The position numbers and the translations under genes were made by a program. DNA of 64,000 nt. Origin: Stenotrophomonas sp046736075. Lineage in GTDB: Bacteria; Pseudomonadota; Gammaproteobacteria; Xanthomonadales; Xanthomonadaceae. Positions 60,524-64,000 of this stretch are shown here, in pieces. Under the pieces are notes generated by a model, which saw nothing but the letters and a program-made list of their open reading frames with translations, did no database searches and was not told the origin of the DNA. Where the stretch lies: NCBI RefSeq assembly GCF_046736075.1, contig NZ_CP177163.1, forward strand, positions 1,550,001 through 1,614,000. Direction: 5' to 3'. Positions within the stretch are counted from its first letter, which is position 1; each line of letters begins with the position of its first letter.

Positions 60524-61527
60524 CGGCGCAGCTCCTCAAGGTGGACACCGGCGGCGACGAAGCCGGCCTGCGCCGCCTGCACGTCCCCCCCGACCAGCGA
60601 CACGGTCAACTGGCCATACGGGGTGTCCTTGATCCGGTCGATACGGCCGGACAGGATGTTGTAATCCACGCCCGTGTCGCGGGCGATGCGGCCGAGCAAC
60701 GGCTCGTAGGTGTCCGCGCCGAGGAAGGTCAGGCGCACGATGCGCCCGGCAACCGCGTCGAAATCCTTGTGCAGCTCGCCCTCGTCCACCTGCTCGGATT
60801 CGGTCACGAAGCGGCGCGTGGTCGGGTGCTGCGGATGCAGGAACACCTCGGTGACCGGCCCGGTTTCCACCAGTGCGCCGGCGTCGAGCACGGCCACGCG
60901 GTCGCAGACGCGGCGGATCACATCCATCTCGTGGGTGATCAGCACGATGGTCAGGCCAAGTTCGCGGTTGATCTTGCCCAGCAGCTTCAGCACCGACGCG
61001 GTGGTCTGCGGGTCCAGCGCGCTGGTGGCCTCGTCGCACAGCAGGATCTGCGGGCGCGTGGCCAGCGCGCGGGCGATGCCGACGCGCTGCTTCTGCCCGC
61101 CGGACAACTGCGCCGGGTACTTGGTGGCGTGCGCTTCCAGGCCCACGGTGTGCAGCAGTTCGTTCACCCGCGCATCAATCTCCGCGCGCGGCGTGCCGGC
61201 CAGCTCCAGCGGGAAGGCGACGTTGGCCGCCACCGTGCGCGAGGACAGCAGGTTGAAGTGCTGGAAGATCATGCCGATGCGCCGGCGCAGCGTGCGCAGG
61301 CCATCGGCGTCCAGCGCGGTGACGTCTTCGCCGTCGATCAGCAGGCGCCCACCGGTGGGCTCCTCAAGCCGGTTGATCAGCCGGATCAGGGTCGATTTGC
61401 CCGCGCCGGAGTGCCCGATGATGCCGAACACCTCGCCGGCCTCGATGGTCAGGTCCAGCGGCTGCAGCGCGGCGATCGCGCGGCCGCCGACGGCATAAGA
61501 TTTGTGCAGGCGCTGGAACTCGATCAC
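60520..61527 (-). CDS. metN: methionine ABC transporter ATPase MetN
   Basis: A 335-residue ATPase. Walker A is GHSGAGKST, the Q-loop lies in IFQHFNLLSSRTVAANVAFPLEL, the signature motif is LSGGQKQRVGIARAL, Walker B is ILLCDEATSALDP, and the switch His is in VLITHEMDV. A C-terminal NIL domain (about 250-335, LTFLGADTYEPLLGRIARD) senses intracellular methionine. Start is GTG at 61527 (MIEFQRLHKSYAVGG). It is first in metN-metI; the substrate-binding metQ is not in this locus. Confidence 0.95.
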   Translation of the reverse strand: MIEFQRLHKSYAVGGRAIAALQPLDLTIEAGEVFGIIGHSGAGKSTLIRLINRLEEPTGGRLLIDGEDVTALDADGLRTLRRRIGMIFQHFNLLSSRTVAANVAFPLELAGTPRAEIDARVNELLHTVGLEAHATKYPAQLSGGQKQRVGIARALATRPQILLCDEATSALDPQTTASVLKLLGKINRELGLTIVLITHEMDVIRRVCDRVAVLDAGALVETGPVTEVFLHPQHPTTRRFVTESEQVDEGELHKDFDAVAGRIVRLTFLGADTYEPLLGRIARDTGVDYNILSGRIDRIKDTPYGQLTVSLVGGDVQAAQAGFVAAGVHLEELRR

Positions 61528-61668
61528 TTCGCGGTCAACCGGGGCATCGACGGGAGGGGGCGTGCAGCCTACCAGCGCGGGACGGCCCTCGCCCGTGCGG
61601 TTGCGCGGAATGATATTCCGTTTGGTTCTAAGCCGGCGTGATCGGGCCCATGCGGGGCCCGACGCCGG

Positions 61669-62565
61669 TCAGGGGTGGTCCAGCGGCGCCGGCGGCTGGA
61701 CCTGGCGGACCCGCTCCCGGTGCAGCAGGTACAGGCCGGAGGCCACGATGATCGCCGCGCCCAGCCAGGTCACCTGGTCGGGCAGCACGCTCCAGAACAG
61801 CAGGTCCCAGCCGATCACCCAGACCAGCCCGGTGTACTCGAGGGGGGCGATCAGCGAGGCTTCGCCGAGCTGGAAGGCTCGGGTCAGCGCGACCTGCCCC
61901 GCCGCCCCGGCCAGGCCCATGCCCCCGATCAGGGCCGCATGGCCCCACTGCAGCGGATGCCAGTCCGGCAGCGCCAGCAGGCCGGCGCCCACCGCCATGA
62001 TCACCAGGAACCAGACCACCATCGACTGGGGGGTGTCGGTGCGGGTCAGCATGCTGACGGTAATCGCGGCCACGGCATAGGCGGTCGCCGCCAGCAGCAC
62101 CATCAGCCCCGGGATCGAGATGAAGCCGTCCCCGCCCGGCCGCAGCACCACCAGCACCCCGACCAGGCCGATACCGATGGCGATCCAGCGGCGCGGGCCG
62201 ACATGCTCGCCCAGCAGGGGCACCGACAGCGCGGCGATCAGCAGGGGCGCGACGAAATAGATGGTGTACGCGGTGGACAGCGGCAGGCTGCGCAGCGCGA
62301 ACACGAAGCAGCCGATCATCGCCATGCCGAGCACGCCGCGCAGCAGGTGCAGGCCCCAGCGCACCGGCACCAGCGAGCGGGGGCCGGCCGTGGCCAGCAC
62401 CCAGACCAGCACGAAGGGCAGCGAGGCGGCGCCGCGCAGGAAGGTCACCTGCAGGGTCGGATAGCTGGCCGAGAGCTGCTTCATGCCCGCATCCATCAGC
62501 GAGAAGCAGGCGACCGCCAGAAGCATCCAGGCGACCGCGCGGGAGGGAGAGCGTTGCATGTTCAT
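61669..62565 (-). CDS. EamA-family (DMT superfamily) transporter
   Basis: A 298-residue protein with ten predicted helices in two EamA halves: AVAWMLLAVACFSLMDAGMKQLSAS and LTRAFQLGEASLIAPLEYTGLVWVIGWDLLFWSVLPDQVTWLGAAIIVASGLYLL. The second half carries the usual Pro-Leu-x-Tyr motif. Such exporters carry metabolites or drugs; the substrate is unknown. ATG at 62565 is divergent from yajQ. Confidence 0.9.
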   Translation of the reverse strand: MNMQRSPSRAVAWMLLAVACFSLMDAGMKQLSASYPTLQVTFLRGAASLPFVLVWVLATAGPRSLVPVRWGLHLLRGVLGMAMIGCFVFALRSLPLSTAYTIYFVAPLLIAALSVPLLGEHVGPRRWIAIGIGLVGVLVVLRPGGDGFISIPGLMVLLAATAYAVAAITVSMLTRTDTPQSMVVWFLVIMAVGAGLLALPDWHPLQWGHAALIGGMGLAGAAGQVALTRAFQLGEASLIAPLEYTGLVWVIGWDLLFWSVLPDQVTWLGAAIIVASGLYLLHRERVRQVQPPAPLDHP

Positions 62566-62610
62566 GCCCCATTATCGCCGCCACGGCCGGGCCGTCCACG
62601 TCGGGTTGGT

Positions 62611-62616
62611 TAGAAT
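62611..62616 (+). promoter_or_regulatory. candidate -10 element for yajQ
   Basis: TAGAAT lies 27 nt before the yajQ ATG, in the 78-bp divergent space. No convincing -35 hexamer is seen at the right spacing. CTGGAG at 62631-62636 is the ribosome binding site. Confidence 0.4.
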
Positions 62617-62643
62617 GGGGGCTTCACCTGCTGGAGTATTCCC

Positions 62644-63126
62644 ATGCCCTCCTTCGACGTCGTGTCCGAAGTCAACACCCACGAGCTGACCAACGCGGTC
62701 GACCAGGCCAACCGCGAGCTGTCCACCCGCTTCGATTTCAAGGGCGTGGACGCGAAGTTCGTGCTCGAGGACAGCGTGATCAGCCAGTCGGCCCCCAGCG
62801 ACTTCCAGCTCCAGCAGATGACCGACATCCTGCGCGCACGGCTGATCGCCCGCAGCATCGACACCCGCTGCCTGGAGTTCGGCGACATCGAGACCAACCT
62901 GGCCGGTGCGCGCCAGAAGATCACCGTCAAGCAGGGCATCGAGCAGAAGGTGGCCAAGCAGATCGCGGCCAAGCTCAAGGAGGCCAAGCTCAAGGTCGAC
63001 AGCCAGATCAACGGCGACAAGCTGCGCGTCAACGGCAAGAAGCGCGACGACCTGCAGGACGCCATTGCCCTGCTGAAGAAGGAAACCTTCGAAGTGCCGC
63101 TGCAGTTCGACAACTTCCGCGACTGA
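62644..63126 (+). CDS. yajQ: YajQ-family cyclic-di-GMP-binding protein
   Basis: A 160-residue YajQ protein: PSFDVVSEVNTHELTNAVDQANRELSTRFDFKGVDA at the N-terminus and KLKVDSQINGDKLRVNGKKRDDLQDAIALLKK at the end, the two alpha/beta repeats of the family. In Xanthomonas the YajQ protein XC_3703 binds cyclic di-GMP and regulates virulence gene expression, so a signalling role is plausible here. CTGGAG precedes ATG at 62644. A tandem REP array begins right after the stop. Confidence 0.94.
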   Translation: MPSFDVVSEVNTHELTNAVDQANRELSTRFDFKGVDAKFVLEDSVISQSAPSDFQLQQMTDILRARLIARSIDTRCLEFGDIETNLAGARQKITVKQGIEQKVAKQIAAKLKEAKLKVDSQINGDKLRVNGKKRDDLQDAIALLKKETFEVPLQFDNFRD

Positions 63127-63169
63127 TCGCGCGGCTGCCTTTCGTTTGGATTCGTGCACGCCTGACACC

Positions 63170-63530
63170 AGCCGGGCAGAGCCCGGCTCTACGGTGCTGC
63201 AAAGTCCATGCACACCTGACGCAGACCACGTAGAGCCGGGTTCTACCCGGCTGCCGTTCGTTCGGATTCATGCACACCTGACGCAAGCCGCGTAGAGCCG
63301 GGTTCTACCCGGCTGCCGTTCGTTTGGATGCGTGCACACCTGACGCAAGCCGCGTAGAGCCGGGTTTTACCCGGCTGCCGTTCGTTTGGATGCGTGCACA
63401 CCTGATGCAAACCGCGTAGAGCCGGGTTCTACCCGGCTGCCTTTCGTCTGGATGCGTGCACACCTGACACCAGCCGGGCAGAGCCCGGCTCTACGGGGCT
63501 GCTCCAGCCGGGCAGAGCCCGGCTCTACGG
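63170..63530. repeat. 62-bp tandem array of REP elements after yajQ
   Basis: Direct copies headed by GTAG begin at 63230, 63292, 63354 and 63416, each GTAGAGCCGGGTTYTACCCG followed by a repeated spacer (CGTTCGTTTGGATGCGTGCA, then CACCTGACGCAAGC). Inverted or partial copies (CCGGGCAGAGCCCGGCTCTAC) flank the array at about 63172-63193, 63474-63495 and 63508-63529. A diverged spacer copy also lies immediately after the yajQ stop. The array separates yajQ from the leftward regulator gene. Confidence 0.93.
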
Positions 63531-64000
63531 GCGCAGGTGTTTGTAGAGGGTTGTGCGCGATACGCCCAGCTGGCGCGCTGCTGCGCTGACGTTGCCGTGG
63601 TGTGTCGCGACGGCCTCGCGCATGGCCTGGGCGCTGTGCGCGCGCAGCGAGCGGTCGCCGGTCGTGCCGGTGCCGGTGCCGGGGGCCACCCGCAGGCTGG
63701 CCCGCGCCGCCAGCGGTGCACGCAGGTACTGCACGTACAGCGCGGTGTCCTGGTCCAGGCGTACCCGGTGTGGCGCCCCGGCCTGCAGCAGGCGGCGACG
63801 CTGGGGCACGCTGGCCCCGGCAAACAGTCCGTCCACCGTCAGCAGCGGCAACGGGCCACGCCGGGGCAGCCCGAACAGGCGCCGCGCCACGCGGTTGGCC
63901 GCCCGTATCCGCCCATCCTCTTCAACCGCCAGCAGACCCTGCAGCGGCGAGCTCAGCCAGCGCACGTCATGCTGCACGGCCAGCAGATGGCAGGCGCGCT
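63525..64000 (-). CDS. C-terminus of a PAS/Fis-type HTH transcription regulator
   Basis: The frame continues past the right edge, so this is the 3' part (about 158 residues). It has a PAS-like region (LQGLLAVEEDGRIRAANRVARRLFGL) then, after a variable linker, a Fis-type HTH: AMREAVATHHGNVSAAARQLGVSRTTLYKHLRP. This resembles AcoR-like activators, but no AAA+ sigma-54 domain lies between PAS and HTH here, so it may be a shortened form. The TAG stop at 63525-63527 is within the GTAG head of a REP element. Confidence 0.85.
   Translation of the reverse strand, partial: RACHLLAVQHDVRWLSSPLQGLLAVEEDGRIRAANRVARRLFGLPRRGPLPLLTVDGLFAGASVPQRRRLLQAGAPHRVRLDQDTALYVQYLRAPLAARASLRVAPGTGTGTTGDRSLRAHSAQAMREAVATHHGNVSAAARQLGVSRTTLYKHLRP

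Noticed and set aside
61607..61619. GGAAT-ATC-ATTCC palindrome upstream of metN as a possible regulator site or riboswitch
   Set aside because: Short, does not match a MetJ box or SAM riboswitch that I know, and no spaced promoter could be assigned; left unassigned.
63230..63440. Regular direct repeats that could be taken for a CRISPR array
   Set aside because: The spacers between repeats are themselves nearly identical, the repeats are GTAG REPs, and no cas genes are present.

Overview
The window is chromosomal DNA of a high-GC gammaproteobacterium of the Xanthomonadaceae, most likely Stenotrophomonas (S. maltophilia group or a close relative). Three things point there: dozens of short palindromes headed by GTAG (the SMAG-type REP elements of Stenotrophomonas), a complete smeDEF-type RND efflux operon with its divergent TetR repressor and an AT-rich palindromic operator, and a xanthomonad-style gene order. 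No rRNA, tRNA, CRISPR array, prophage or intact insertion sequence was seen.

Layout. 1-11 kb: C-terminus of a secreted, probably carbohydrate-active protein; VanZ-like protein; MidA-type methyltransferase; pteridine reductase and folK; the proteasome-like peptidase Anbu; a three-gene histidine kinase/response regulator/hybrid kinase operon; a BON protein; a Gfo/Idh/MocA oxidoreductase; a short 6-phosphogluconate dehydrogenase. 11-15.6 kb: an unrecognised secreted protein, a DUF2242-like lipoprotein and the tail-specific protease Prc. 16-30.6 kb: a long leftward cell-wall block read mreB-mreC-mreD-mrdA-rodA-(474 bp spacer)-mltB-rlpA-dacA, then a CsgG-like/LpxR-like divergent pair, then DUF493-lipB-lipA. 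30.9-38.2 kb: PfkB kinase, HAD phosphatase, lipoprotein, M1 peptidase, ubiE, an FCY1-like deaminase, two small unknown proteins and an iron-permease-like membrane protein. 38.3-45 kb: smeFED and the repressor. 45-47 kb: a lower-GC accessory patch with a broken RHS-core gene and two translationally coupled, mutually related small lipoproteins. 47-52.3 kb: the leftward lptM-dapF-DUF484-xerC-hslV-hslU block and a YbaN protein. 52.4-58.5 kb: two exported S9 peptidases around a PLP aminotransferase. 58.6-64 kb: lipocalin, a large REP-doublet array, metI-metN without metQ, an EamA transporter, yajQ, a second REP array and the C-terminus of a PAS/Fis-type regulator.

The mre-mrd-mlt-rlp-dac block makes and trims peptidoglycan for rod shape. 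DUF493-lipB-lipA makes lipoyl cofactor. The efflux operon exports drugs under its repressor. HslVU and Anbu are two separate bacterial relatives of the proteasome. REP elements lie in many intergenic spaces, inside two operons and in one coding tail, and in five genes the TAG of the REP's GTAG head is itself the stop codon. The most unusual loci are the decayed RHS/lipoprotein patch, the REP-supplied stop codons, the two ordered REP arrays, and an FNR/ANR-type site with a correctly spaced promoter in the rodA-mltB spacer.
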